Source: Gossypium raimondii
Lineage: Eukaryota > Streptophyta > Magnoliopsida > Malvales > Malvaceae
Length of the DNA: 64,000 bases
Assembly (NCBI RefSeq): GCF_025698545.1
Contig: NC_068567.1
Coordinates: 59,959,371-60,023,370 of the forward strand
Direction of reading: 5' to 3'
The notes beneath the pieces are model-generated. The model did not search any database and had not been told where the DNA came from. It saw nothing but the letters and a program-made list of their open reading frames with translations. Below are positions 1-10,505 of the stretch, in pieces. Position 1 is the stretch's first letter; the number at the start of each line of letters is the position of its first letter. The position numbers and the translations under genes were made by a program.

Positions 1-213
1 AATATAAATGATTTTTTTAAATTAAAAATAATATTGGCGGAATTAAAATGGGTTTAAATTAATCTTTTGCAAATATAGACAAGTTTGAGCAAAATATTAT
101 GCCTATTTTTTAGATCTGGCCGACTTGAACAAAGATAAAATATGATAACATTATACTTAGATCAAATCAGACTTAACCCGAACCCAACCCGACTCAGTTC
201 ATGAACACCTCTA
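1..213 (-). mobile_element. End of a hAT-type MITE in the OPT intron, cut by the window edge
   Basis: The sequence ending at 213 (CATGAACACCTCTA) is the terminal inverted repeat of the TAGAGGTGTTCATG family, which is seen whole at 18625-19009 and 57115-57601. The GGTT/CCCGAACCC-rich subterminal part is also typical of it. The other end lies outside the window, so length and target duplication cannot be read. It sits inside the first intron of the oligopeptide transporter gene. Confidence 0.6.
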
Positions 214-307
214 CCAACCATCGCAAATTGTCAAAGAAGTAACTAATTAAATACTTTAAAACAGTTAAAAAGAAAATTGAATCTCCCAAAAAGAATGATC
301 AATTTAC

Positions 308-850
308 CTGAGTGGTGATGATGAGCAGCCAACCAGCCAAAAACGATATTTTACGTTGATAAAAGGCTTTGATAATAGTAACAATCCCAACCGCATAAGC
401 AGAGCCACTCCCAAACGCACTGCCAGCGTTTGCAAATATAGAAATAAGTACGTGTTCTTTCATGTTGAACGGACCAGGGTTCAATGAAAACTTTCTCGAC
501 CCTACACCCGGAAGCTTGAACTGCCTCCTCGGCAGCACCGCCGCCATGAACTGTCCTATCGGCAGTGTGGCTACTTGGACTGTGATTTGGGTTATTATTA
601 GTGGTTCGGTTCTGTAGGCAAAGAATTGGTTGAGAAAAGAGAGGAGAGCACATGATATGAGGCCCAAAAACCACATCCGGAAGGTCCATACTGGGAGCGT
701 CGGGTCGTCCGTGTTGGTAACGGTTAGCCGGACTTCTTCTATAGGGGAGAGCTCATCGTCATCGGCTGCGGCGTTTTCACCTTTGATGGCATGGTTTTCG
801 GGGTCTAAGGTGGTGGGGTGAGGAGGGACTTGTAATTCAAGAGAGGTCAT
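308..850 (-). CDS. Oligopeptide transporter (OPT family), first exon; gene continues off the left edge
   Basis: This is the first coding exon of a proton-coupled oligopeptide transporter of the plasma membrane, similar to plant OPT1/OPT5. The 181 visible codons hold a hydrophilic acidic N-terminus, then the family block beginning DDPTLPVWTFRMW, a first membrane segment (GLISCALLSFLNQFFAYR), and the signature NPGPFNMKEHVLISIFAN. The exon ends at TTQ with a clean CAG|GTAAAT donor at 307/308, in phase 0; the remaining roughly three quarters of the protein would lie left of base 1. An upstream in-frame ATG at 860-862 would add four residues (MLFI); I chose the ATG at 848-850 because MTSLELQVP looks like a normal OPT N-terminus, but either is possible. 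No break is seen. Confidence 0.85.
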
Positions 851-862
851 TATGAAGAGCAA

Positions 863-2597
863 GTCGGTGGTTGGCAGATTGGTTCCGTAGGAAAGACTAA
901 CATGGTTTTATACATATAGGATTGCCATTTTATCTTAAAACTATATTTTTTACTAAGAATTATATTTTACTCTCTACTTAGAAAATAGATAAATTAATTT
1001 TTATACATTGGATCAAAGAATAAATTGATTCTTTTATTAAAAATTTCATCAATTTTTACTGTTAAAAATCGATCCTTATACATCAACATGAGCACATGTC
1101 ACTGCTTGATTATTCCGTCTATCATGCCAATTTTTAATTGTACATGGATTAATTTGTCATTTTTTATTAAAAAAAGGTAAAATGCAATCTGATTTTTAAT
1201 ATAGAGACCTACATGATACTTTTCACTTTCATGCACCTATAATGGAATAAAAAAAGTCCATAAGTGTAAGTATAACATAATCAAGTATTAATTTTTTTTT
1301 AATATTCTTCGTTCTATTTTACAATTTATGTTTGGGGTTCGTGACTATCTCTAGTAACAATGTCGTCTCCCAGATTCAAACCTAGATTATTTCTTTAAGA
1401 GTGCAATGTGTCTTACCAATAGTAAATTATTTTATAAACAGTTTCTATCCTATTATATTATATTCATATGATGTCCACCAACTAAAACCATCCATGTCAC
1501 CTTTTTCTTTTTCATGCCATAATAATCAAATTAAAACTTTCAAGTAACCATCCATAAAAAAAATGGAAAAAAAAGGATGAGGGGACTGATTTTAATTAGT
1601 GGACCAAAATGATATGGAAGTGAATTAATATATACATATTTATTCCTCGGTAGGACAGTGGAAATGTGGAATATAAGCGGAGAAAGTAGACTCAATATCA
1701 TTAATACATTCATACTTGTAACCTAAGTTTCTTTGACTATCGACTTCAAAAATATATAATTTTTAATATATTTATATATTTTTTCATTGTTTTACAATAT
1801 AAAATTAATTTTATTAAAATCAAATAACATTTAAATAAAATTATTCTAAAATTTCAAATTTTAAACCTAATTCAAACACTTGAAAAAAATGATTTTTCAA
1901 CCACAAAAAATCCAAATTGTAGGAACATTAGCAAGAGTGAGAGGGAGAGGGAGGCTAACCATAAAGATTAAGGGCGGTGCCAATCTCATAAGATTAAGGG
2001 CTCCTTTGGATATGTGGTGTGTTTATTTGTGATTAGTGTAAAAATAACAGCGGTGGTAATAAAATTAAATACTACAACAATACTATAACATGAGACAAAA
2101 TAAAACTAAACGCACCGTATTACTAAAAGTAAACGTACATCCAGCAAAAATCCTAATTAGGTCCATCATATCTAATAACCTCCACTAACCGGAAAATCAC
2201 CCAATTTTGAAAGACATAAAAGTGTACTTAATTACAATTGAAAAGACTAGTAGGTCATGTTTTATTAAAAGGTGGTAAATTGATAATTAATTTTTTAATG
2301 ATGAAAAGATAAAAAAAAATTAAACACAAGTGGTTTATAACAATTGAAAAGATTGAGTAGGTCGAATTTTATCAAAAAAGGATGAATTCATAAAATTTTA
2401 TAAAATTTTATAAAATTTTAATTCAGCTTAGATATTTCATTTCCGTTTATTTGAATTATTTCGATAACAAATAAAACATCCTACATTCACCAGTCATTTA
2501 AATTGAATATAGAATGCCATAAAATTAAAAATTAAAAAATCCTTCATATGTACTTTTCATGCATCAAAGATCATAATCTAAATAATAATCTCAAAAC
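863..2597. other. Intergenic, upstream of the OPT gene; old repeats only
   Basis: There is no convincing coding sequence. The first ~100 bases upstream of the OPT start are presumably its 5' UTR and core promoter. A MITE copy lies at about 960-1202. A possible tRNA-like SINE remnant (minus strand, about 1325-1425) contains TATTGGTAAGACAC and AGGTTTGAATC, resembling A and B boxes. Around 2000-2130 is a weak inverted pair (GGTGTGTTTA / TAAACGCACC) of the kind seen in small MITEs. At 2385-2420 the unit ATAAAATTTT is repeated three times. Confidence 0.4.
960..1202. mobile_element. MITE remnant, copy 1 of a two-copy family
   Basis: The segment shares order and wording with 28168-28481: an 'ATTGTATTTTACT'-like left end, 'TTAGATCAAAGAATAAATTGATTC', 'AAAAATTTCATC..TTTCTACTGTTAAAAA', a central CACATGTCAC-like part, and a right end AAAATGCAATCTGA. 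The ends are imperfect inverted repeats (ATTATATTTTAC / GTAAAATGCAAT). No target duplication could be fixed, so the superfamily is not assigned. Confidence 0.5.
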
Positions 2598-2606
2598 AAC
2601 AATACT

Positions 2607-2829
2607 AGGATATTTACTAAAATATTATAACAAAAATAAAAAATTACCAAAATGTTATAACTTTTTTTTATTTACCAAAATATATATTATTTTTTTATTT
2701 ACCAAAATATATAAAAAAAACAAAAAAAAAACCTGAAAAAAAAAATCTGACCTATGTGACGGGTGTACCTTGGTTACGCCAATGGGATTGGCGGCACCAA
2801 AGGTGCCAAAGCCATTGGCGGCACCAATG
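2607..2829 (+). repeat. Left terminal inverted repeat of the MULE
   Basis: About 223 bp match the reverse complement of 9631-9847. The outer ~140 bp are AT-rich with several TTTACCAAAATAT units; the inner part (GTGACGGGTGTACCTTGG onward) is GC-rich and holds about two copies of a 27-bp unit built on ATTGGCGGCACCAA. The match is lost just after GGCGGCACCAATG. Confidence 0.88.
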
Positions 2830-2854
2830 TTTATTGGGGGGGTCGGTGGTGGGG

Positions 2855-3108
2855 GGACCAGAAGGAGAGGGAAAGAAAGAAAAAAAGAAAGAAAGAAAAA
2901 GAAGGAAAGAAAAGGAAAGGAGAAGAGAAGAGAAAAAAAGAAAGAAAGAAAGAAGAAGAAAAGGAAAGGAGAAGAAAGAAGAAGAAAAGGAAAGGAGAAG
3001 AAAAAAGAAAGAAAGAAGGAAAGAAAAAGAAAGGAGAAGAGAAAAAAAAAGAAGAAGAAGAAGAAGAGGGAAGGAAGGAAAAAAAAGAAAAGAAAAGGTA
3101 TTTTTTAA
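2855..3108 (+). repeat. Polypurine (GA-rich) tract inside the MULE left arm
   Basis: Roughly 250 bp are almost pure A and G on the + strand (AAAGAAAGAAAGAAG and GGAAAGGAG units). A shorter pyrimidine-rich run on the same strand at about 9461-9548 stands in the mirror position of the right arm, so the purine tract seems to be part of the element, expanded on the left. Open frames crossing it encode only Lys/Glu/Arg runs and lack an ATG at the head; I do not treat them as genes. Confidence 0.75.
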
Positions 3109-4102
3109 ATTTAAAATTTTTAATATTTGTGTGTTTAAAATTTATGTTACGTACATTATAGTTATTTTATTATTTTGTTTAGCATATATATTTTATGAAA
3201 TATATTTAGAATGAAAAAGGAATGGTATGTACATTGTATGTTGATTAGGATTTTTTATGAAATTTACTTAGGAATTTGAAATTTAAATTTTAGGAAAATA
3301 GCATTAAAAGAAAATGACAAAGAAGTATGTTTAAGAAAACATAAAATACGAAAAAAAATGGGAATTGTATATTTATCGAAAATAATAAAATGGGAATAAA
3401 AATGCGAAAAGTGTACATGTAATAAATTTCAAACATAATAAATTGAAATAATATAAAATTATAAAATAAAAATTACGATATTTTTAAAAATAATAAAATA
3501 CGGAAAAAAATACGAACAAATGGCAAGTAAGAGTGTATTAGTAAATTTTTAAAAATTCAGAAATAAGTTATATAAATAATTGAAACAAAATGTACTGAAA
3601 TAATATAAAATAATAAAATACAAAATAATATATTTTTCTTGAAAGTAATAAAATCGGAAAATAATAATACGACTAAAGGGCGGGGAAAGGGTTTATTTCG
3701 GGTTTTTACCAATATATTAGAAAAAAATATGAAAATATTATAATTTTTTTATTTACCGAAATAATGAGTTTTACAAATATATTAAAAAATTAAAATAACC
3801 AAAATGTTATAAGTTTTTTATTTACCAAAATATATCAAAAAATGCAAAAAAAGGGTGATGGTTATTTTTTACGAAAATTAATATGAGCAAAGGGCAGCGG
3901 TAAGGGTTATTTTTTACAGAAAATTAATTCAAATAACACACTAGATTAATAAATTTCAAACATTATGCACTGGAATAATATAAAATTATAAATTTAGAAA
4001 TTATGATATTTTTTACAGGAATAAAATGCGGAGAAAAAATACGAATAAATGGCCGAAGTAAAAATTTGTTTCTAACTTTTTTTTCAACTTGCAGGCATCG
4101 CA
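3109..4102. other. MULE left arm between polypurine tract and PMD gene
   Basis: AT-rich non-coding DNA inside the transposon. It contains several degenerate copies of a block like 'AATAATATAAAATTATAAAATA..AAATTACGATATTTTT' (about 3430, 3590, 3970) and TIR-like TTTACCAAAATATAT runs (about 3710-3840), which suggests internal tandem duplication of subterminal sequence. It presumably held the PMD gene's promoter. Confidence 0.5.
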
Positions 4103-6085
4103 ATGGCTAGATTGATTCAAAGCAATATTAGACATATATCTGATGCGGCTAATAACGCGGTATGATTTATTATTTGTTAATTAGGAGTTCTATTTATTTT
4201 AAAAGGATATACGCATTATATACAAAGAAATTATGTTATCTGTAATTTAACACTATCAGGACTCGTTCCGAGTATTAAGGGGCCGCGTGAGTGTTTTAAA
4301 GAAATCTCCGGATGATCGATTGCTGCCGTACCTGGAGCTAGCCGGATTTGGGTCAGTAGCATTAATACGGTCGTCCGACTTGCGCTTTGATTTATTATTT
4401 GCGCTAGTGGAGCGGTGGCGTCCGGAAACCCATACTTTCCATTTTCCGTGCGGGGAGTGCACGGTGACCTTGGAGGATGTTGCAGTGCAGCTGGGGCTCC
4501 CAATTGACGGGAGTCCCGTAACGGAAGTATCGTCATCCACCGATCTGGCTGCAGTTTGCTATCAACTCCTAAGAGAGTCACCAGAGGACGGCGAGAAATA
4601 TTTTTTCGGTATCAAATTTACATGGCTAAAAGCCAAAATTAGACAATTATCAGCAACCGCGACTGAAGCTGAGTTGATGTGCGTTGCCCGAGCGTACATC
4701 ATGCATATGATCGGGGAAATACTTATGCCTGATGTAAATGGCGACTGTGTGCATTTGTCGTACCTGCCCCTGCTAGCTGATTTCTCCACTGCTAGGCGAT
4801 ATAACTGGGGTTCCGCCGTTTTAGCAACGCTCTACCGGGAGCTTTGTCGGGCGACAGAGCCGCAGGTTAAAGACATCGGCGGATGCCTCATACTGCTGTA
4901 GTTGTGGGCACTTTATCGGATGCCGTTTTTGGCACGCGTTAGTCACCAACCCTATCTGTATCCACTGCCACTCAGGTGATAAGACGCTAAATTGTCATTA
5001 TTTGTAGTCATAATATATTAAGTAATGTTACCAACCCTAAACCCTATACTATTTTTTGTAGGTGGAAGACCCGTCCCGGCATCGGGAAGTCGTCTGATGT
5101 CCCGATATACCGCATGAGGATTGAACAGCATGCCCGGGAAGGGGTAAGCTGCTATTCTAATATTCATGACATCTATTCTATTTCTATATATTAATCACAT
5201 GTTATCGGTCTAACTCGTTACAATGTTATTACTCATGCAGTTTATATGGATGCCATACCGGAGGCGGGAAATTACAAATGTCGTACCCTCGTCTGCACTC
5301 GTTGATTCCCACATATGGTGCATTAACACACCAATTATTAATTTCAACGTCATCGAGTGGTATCACGGCGATCGCGTGCTTCGGCAGTTTGGGTGCATCC
5401 AACCTATCCCGGATCTGCCGGCCCAGTTGGAGGATGATCACGGCTTGACAAAGAGAGGAAGAGTTCAATTGGACTGGGGAATCAAGCACCGGAAATACGT
5501 CGCACTGTTGAATGATCCATTTCGCCGAATTCCTCAAATGGTTATGGCTACGGACCTGCAACCATCATTGGAGTATACAGAATGGTACCATAGTTGCGGG
5601 AAGCCATATTTACTTGAAGGGCAATCGACTATAATCCCCCAGTACGTGCAGCAAGTTGGAGCATCAGACGACCCAAGCCCGATGGATCCAAATTCGACGG
5701 CATATTATTCTCCGCAACTGACAGAGCCGGAGCAGGACCCTCAGCTAGATCCCGGACATTCACAGTCAAATGTGGATTCACATGGCTATCGTCTGGATTT
5801 GGTGGCTGATGAATATTATCTGAGCTTCGCAAAGGGCGAATACGCCTACGAGTTTGAACTGTTTGGATGCCCCGACCGCACTACGGCATGCCTGGCCCGT
5901 CTGACACGTATCCGCAGCATTATGGTTCAAGTTCGTCGGCGGCGAACGAGGCATAGGACCTTTTCTCTATGTTTTCCATGCCCCCACCTGCGGACGATGA
6001 GGATGTTGGTCGTCACCCAGACCGTGAGCGTCGACCTCCGCAGAGGTATACCCCCCGGACAACACCATCGAACCATCGATTTTAG
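4103..6085 (+). pseudogene. Plant mobile domain (PMD, MAIN-like) gene of the MULE, decayed
   Basis: The gene encodes a PMD protein, the domain shared by transposons and the host genes MAIN/MAIL1. Four exons can be read: 4103-4159 (MARLIQSNIRHISDAANNA), 4260-4975, 5062-5143, and 5241 to about 6085. Introns have GT-AG ends and phases agree. Family hallmarks are LLPYLELAGFG, DLLFALVERWRPETHTFHFP, GECTVTLEDVAVQLGLP, and after the third intron FIWMPYRRR and NPFRRIPQ-like text (DPFRRIPQM). A TAG at 4899-4901 stands where the family reads CTG CTG CAG, so a glutamine codon appears to have become a stop. Between about 5820 and 5920 the frame slips: the family-like C-terminus (RRPPQRYTP, then a TAG at 6083-6085) is in a different frame from the exon's main part. 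Its role in transposition is not known. Confidence 0.85.
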
Positions 6086-6302
6086 GGGTTTGATGCACTT
6101 TCTGTATAAAAAGCCATATTTGTATTTTATTTGACCTTACCTCTGAATTTTTTGTATAAATATCCATTATTATTTTTTTCATTATATTAAAGCTGAATCG
6201 AATTATGAATGACTCTATTTTTGATATAATCTTAATAACTCCAAGTGCGCACATGGTACAAAGCCGAATAAAATTACTGTTTATAACAAAATACAAAGCA
6301 AA
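6086..6302. other. Gap between the two convergent MULE genes
   Basis: This short AT-rich stretch separates the PMD stop from the transposase stop. It must hold both 3' ends; AATAAAATTA-like A-rich signals occur near 6266. No gene is seen. Confidence 0.5.
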
Positions 6303-8999
6303 TCAATTTTGCCCCGATCCGGACGACTGACCAGCATGAAAGTTTCGGTTAGGGCATTTATTCCGGCTATGACCACTTAACCGGCATATTCCACAACGCT
6401 TTTCATCAAATTTTTCCTTAATACCCATCTCATTACGGATTCTGCTTGACTGCGGACGACCCCTTGGATTCCTCTTTAGCCCTCTGTCTGGGATCAGCTC
6501 GAAAGTCATCGGCGGCACTTCCCATGTAGATAGGTCCGGCAGGACGGGGAACTCATTCTCCCAGACACGCAATGTTTGCTCCAGCGTGTACACATCATCG
6601 ACATATTTTTCAACATCAATGTTGACTTTAGCACACGCCGCCACGACATGTGCACAGGGATAATGAATTGTTTCAAACTTCCTGCACTCACACCGTCTGT
6701 TCCGGAGATCAACTCCGTAGGACCTATGTCGACGACCGATGTTCTCAGTAACTCGAAACGTTTCTAGTCGTCGTGAATATATTTTCACGTTCATTGACCT
6801 CGCCAACCGACGATTTATGACCATTGCATCCCTTACATGTTCGACAAACACATGTCCCGCCTGAATCTGGCCGACTTGCTACTGACCCATTCTTGGCATC
6901 AAAGTAGCCAGCCTGTAGAAAGTAGCAGAAAATACCGATGCAATCAGAAGATTACGTATTTTCAACAAGACAGCGTTGATCCCCTCGACTACGTTTGTGG
7001 TCATGTGGCCGTAACGGAAGCCCTCGTCAAAACTTTGAGCCCACTGCCCGGATCCATTGTGCGCAACCATTCTCGGAAAGATGTGTTTGTCTGCCCCTCC
7101 ATGTCACTCTCAAGTCGGATCATTCTTTCCTGGAAAATATGTGGCTCTAACTCGTACGCTGCATACGTATTAACGAAAAATAAGTTTTAGTAAGTCGATA
7201 ACATCAAACATTATAACTTATAGTGAAAATATAAGTTTATCATTTACCCATTGCCACGACTTGTCTCTTCCAGTCTGCATTCTTATAATCTTTATGGAAG
7301 TTAGACGCTATGTGATGAATGCAGTAAACGGATCTCCACGGCACACTGGAACGCTTAATAGCTGCAATTAAACCCTTCCCTCTATCGAAGATGATGCAAA
7401 TGTTATCGTTCTTAATAACATACCTCCGCAGATTTGTGAGGAAAAATTCTCAAGACTCCATGTTTTCTTTATCTACGATAACAAATGCTATCGGGAGCAC
7501 GTTTCTGTTACCGTCTTGAGCAACTGCAAGAAGTAGGATCTGTGTATATTTTCCATACAGCCATGTTCCATCCACCTGCACAAGTGACTTGCAGTGGGGA
7601 AATGCCCGCACACATGGATCGAACGTCTAGAACATCCGATGGAAAATCTTTTTTACCGGCTGTAACTGGTCATCCGGGCCGTAATATGGACTTGTCTGCA
7701 ACTCAATCACAGTCCCCGGTACATACTCCCGCACAGCAGCTATCCAACCTTGAAGCTCGTTATACGATGAATCGTAATCCCCATATAGTTGCTCCATCGC
7801 CATCTGTTTAGCCATCCATGCCTTCCGATATGAGACTCGATACTGGAATCGTGCTTGCATTTCCGTAATGAGTACCGAAACTTTAATGGTCGGCATGTCC
7901 TTCACCATTGGCATGATATACGCACAAATAGTTTTCGAATCAAGTTTTCCATGATCTTATGTCATAGGTGTTGATGTGCATGTATGAGGACCAACAAATT
8001 TTCGTATCTCCCACAGCTGAGAACTTCTAATGAATGCAGCTCGTACCTGCCAATTGCAGCCTTCTGCTACCTTTTAACACTCCCCAACATATATTGTCGG
8101 AGTAGACACGGATACTTTATAATCCACCGATATCTTCATGCTGTACCATTTAATGGCATATACGCACTCTTCTTTACAGCTGAATCTCTGGCCTATGAAT
8201 ATATCATCATCATCAGATGTTACGGGCAGCCCGTGAGAATGAACTATTTCAGGGTACTCCGGAAACTCAGCTACATACGCTACGTCGGGGTCTATGAGCG
8301 ACATGTGTGGCCCAGGATTATTGTGTATCACAATACGCCGCATCTGCTCCACGACCGAAGAAGTGTTAATGCCTTCATCGTTGTTGACATCTTCATCGTC
8401 AATATCATCAGGTACATCGTCAACATCGGATCACAGTCACTATCGACCTCTTCATCCCAATGATCGCCACCACCTTCTTCTTCGTCAGCACCTTCTTCTT
8501 CACCACCAACCATGTCAACATCGGGTGTAATATTCAGGTCGATATCGATCCCACCCATAGTTGATTCACTATCAACGTATGATATTGGAGCCACCATCCA
8601 CGGTTCTTCAGCCCCGTCTTCTTCATCATATGCATTAACATCTTCATTTTGCTTCATACCGACTAACTCAGCAAATAAGTGAATCGGTGCATTTTTCTCA
8701 CTCTCATTCCCACTGCAGAGATCGACTATTGTCTCCACGTCTTCGTCGTCTACAAGTTCCATTTCGACGAATTTGACCGGATTTGTCGAAACTGGAAACT
8801 TGTAGAAAATTTTTGATATTCTTCTCCCACAACGTCTATGAATTTTTGCATTAATCATTGCCTTCATTTCATCAAACGATACATTTCTATTAAATCTCAT
8901 TGCTATTTGTTGCCGACATTCAAATACACATCCAACACTTGTTGTCAAGATGACTCCATCAAAATAAACGCATACAAGAAACTTAGCATCCATCTTCAA
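6303..8999 (-). pseudogene. mudrA-type MULE transposase, decayed
   Basis: Read on the minus strand from an ATG at 8997-8999. Order of parts: an N-terminal region (MKMDAKFLVCVYFDG) with an acidic stretch; a MuDR-type N-terminal domain (DIFIGQRFSCKEECVYAIKWYS); the MULE transposase core with DGTWLYGKYTQILL, then IIFDRGKGLIAAI, an intron at about 7177-7248, and TTNVVEGINAVLL, supplying the D, D and E; a SWIM zinc finger (CECRKFETIHYPCAH); and a C-terminal CCHC knuckle (CGICRLSGHSRNKC). Decay: a one-base loss near 8429 shifts frame, stops interrupt about 8065, 7960, 7629, 7455 and 6880, and a frame slip lies near 7060. Zinc fingers and C-terminus are intact. The protein would bind the TIRs and cut and join DNA; this copy cannot be made whole. 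Confidence 0.88.
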
Positions 9000-9281
9000 T
9001 ATTTAATCTGTCAAAAAAAATCTCATAAAAATTCTCGAACGGTAACTAAATTACTTAAAAAAATTTATACTCAAAATAATATACAAAATAATACACACTA
9101 AAATTATTAATTTTACTAAAAATAATAACTAACTAACTAACTATAATAATAATACTAGTTTTTTACTAACTAGTTTATTTTTGTAAATAAAATAATAAGT
9201 AACCATAATAATAATACTAGTTTTTTGCTAACTATAATATTACTAAGTTACATCTTAATACATTAATAACATCTTAATACT

Positions 9282-9329
<48 letters not shown>

Positions 9330-9584
9330 AATAATAATAATACTAACTAATACTATTATTTTGAGTTTTATTAATCTTAATAAATAAAGTAAAACAAAAA
9401 ATATTACAAAATATACAAAATAATAACAACAATATAATAAATTATTTTTTTAAAAAAATACCTTCTTTTTCTCCTCTTTTTCTCTCTTTTTTTCTTCTTT
9501 TCCGCAGCAACTCTTCTTCTTTTTTTTTCTTTTGATTTTTCTCTCTTCAGCTGGATAGATGTCGTATTTATAATACGAGTAGTG
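9000..9584. other. MULE right arm with (AAC)n microsatellite
   Basis: Non-coding element DNA upstream of the transposase start. It includes two near-copies of 'AATAATAATACTAGTTTTTTRCTAAC' (about 9146 and 9206), a pure AAC/CAA microsatellite of about 14 units (about 9285-9328) grading into AAT units, and a pyrimidine-rich run (9461-9548) mirroring the left arm's purine tract. Confidence 0.7.
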
Positions 9585-9630
9585 CCGCCAATCAATACAG
9601 CACCATTGGTGCTGCCAATGGTATTGGCAC

Positions 9631-9847
9631 CATTGGTGCCGCCAATGGCTTTGGCACCTTTGGTGCCGCCAATCTCATTGGCGTGACCAAGGTACACCCG
9701 TCACATCGGTCAGATTTTTTTTTGGTTTTTTTTATTTTTTTGATATATTTTGGTAAATAAAAAAAAATATATTTTTTGGTAAATAAAAAAAAGTTATAAT
9801 ATTTTGGTATTTTTTTATTTTTGTTATAATATTTTAGTAAATATCCC
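9631..9847 (-). repeat. Right terminal inverted repeat of the MULE
   Basis: This is the mirror of 2607-2829. Its inner edge is longer in 27-bp units than the left side: about four imperfect copies of CACCATTGGTGCCGCCAATGG-like units run from about 9585 to 9690, against about two on the left. The outer end is followed directly by the AACAATACT target duplication. Confidence 0.88.
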
Positions 9848-10019
9848 AACAATACTTCTATGAAAAAAAATTATAATATTATAATAAAGTAGAAAAGAAA
9901 AAAACCTGAGGGTCTAATCAAACGATGGCAAAAGATTCTTTCGGCTAACATTCAACTCAAAATAGTTACTTCTAAAAATATCAATCATGTGATATACAAC
10001 TGTTATTTTTTCATTTCTT

Positions 10020-10505
10020 TAATTATTTCGGTTAAAATTAAATTAATCGACCGAATCGATTTAATCCGGTTAATTGGTCAGTAGTTAAATTTAGTTCGGT
10101 CGGAGATCGATTAATAGTTTTTTTAAAATTTCAGTTGTCGATTAATTTGGTTCGAAATCTTGGTTCGAAATCGAGTAATTAATTGAAATTAACCAAACTT
10201 AATAAATAATATCATGTGTTAATTTCAAGACTTATAAAGTGTTTTTAGTTACGTAGTGTTCCAATACATAAAATTTTGGTTAATTCGGTTAACATTCAAT
10301 ACAAAAACATATATTTCGGTTAATTTCAATATATTTTTGGATATGTCATATTTGTTTTAACCAAAAGATAAAACATATAAATTTCGGTTAATCGACCCAA
10401 TTAACGAAATATTTCGCTTCGTTAACATTTTTTAAATTTTGATTTAGTTTACGATTAAATAATTATACAATTCTATTTAATTAATAATCGAACCGATCGT
10501 TTAAG
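10020..10505. mobile_element. MITE-like repeat, copy 1 (TTCGGTTAA-rich)
   Basis: It shares wording with 34073-34463: TTCGGTTAAAATYRAATTAA near the left, TTCGGTC(A/G)GAG(A/G)TC in the middle, TTCGAAATC..GTAATTAATYGAA, and a right end CCGATCGTTTAAGCACCCC. The body is rich in GGTTAA and TTAACC words and could pair with itself. Its flanks do not show a clear target duplication here; the copy at 34 kb does. Confidence 0.5.

Larger units (their letters stand above)
2607..9847. mobile_element. Mutator-like DNA transposon (MULE), complete ends, decayed genes
   Basis: A 7,241-bp element is delimited by ~220-bp terminal inverted repeats (left AGGATATTTACT, right end reading GGGATATTTACT on the other strand) and flanked by the direct repeat AACAATACT at 2598-2606 and 9848-9856; the preceding C also matches, so the duplication is 9 or 10 bp, the classic Mutator size. 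Inside are two convergent genes: a PMD gene on + (4103-6085) and a mudrA-type transposase gene on - (8999-6303). Both carry stops and frame slips, so the copy is not autonomous now. The arrangement resembles maize MuDR, whose mudrA and mudrB genes are also convergent, with PMD in the mudrB position. Long TIRs and a readable target duplication point to insertion in the not very distant past; decay of both genes shows silence since. Confidence 0.92.

Noticed and set aside
2756-3214. Three overlapping open frames rich in Lys, Glu and Arg
   Set aside because: They cross the MULE end and a pure GA tract, have no ATG in a sensible context, and consist of simple K/E/R runs; composition alone keeps them open.
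9404-9852. Minus-strand frames in the right MULE end with a nine-residue IGGTNGA repeat
   Set aside because: They are the mirror of the left end: 27-bp DNA units read as a peptide. No ATG and no domain.
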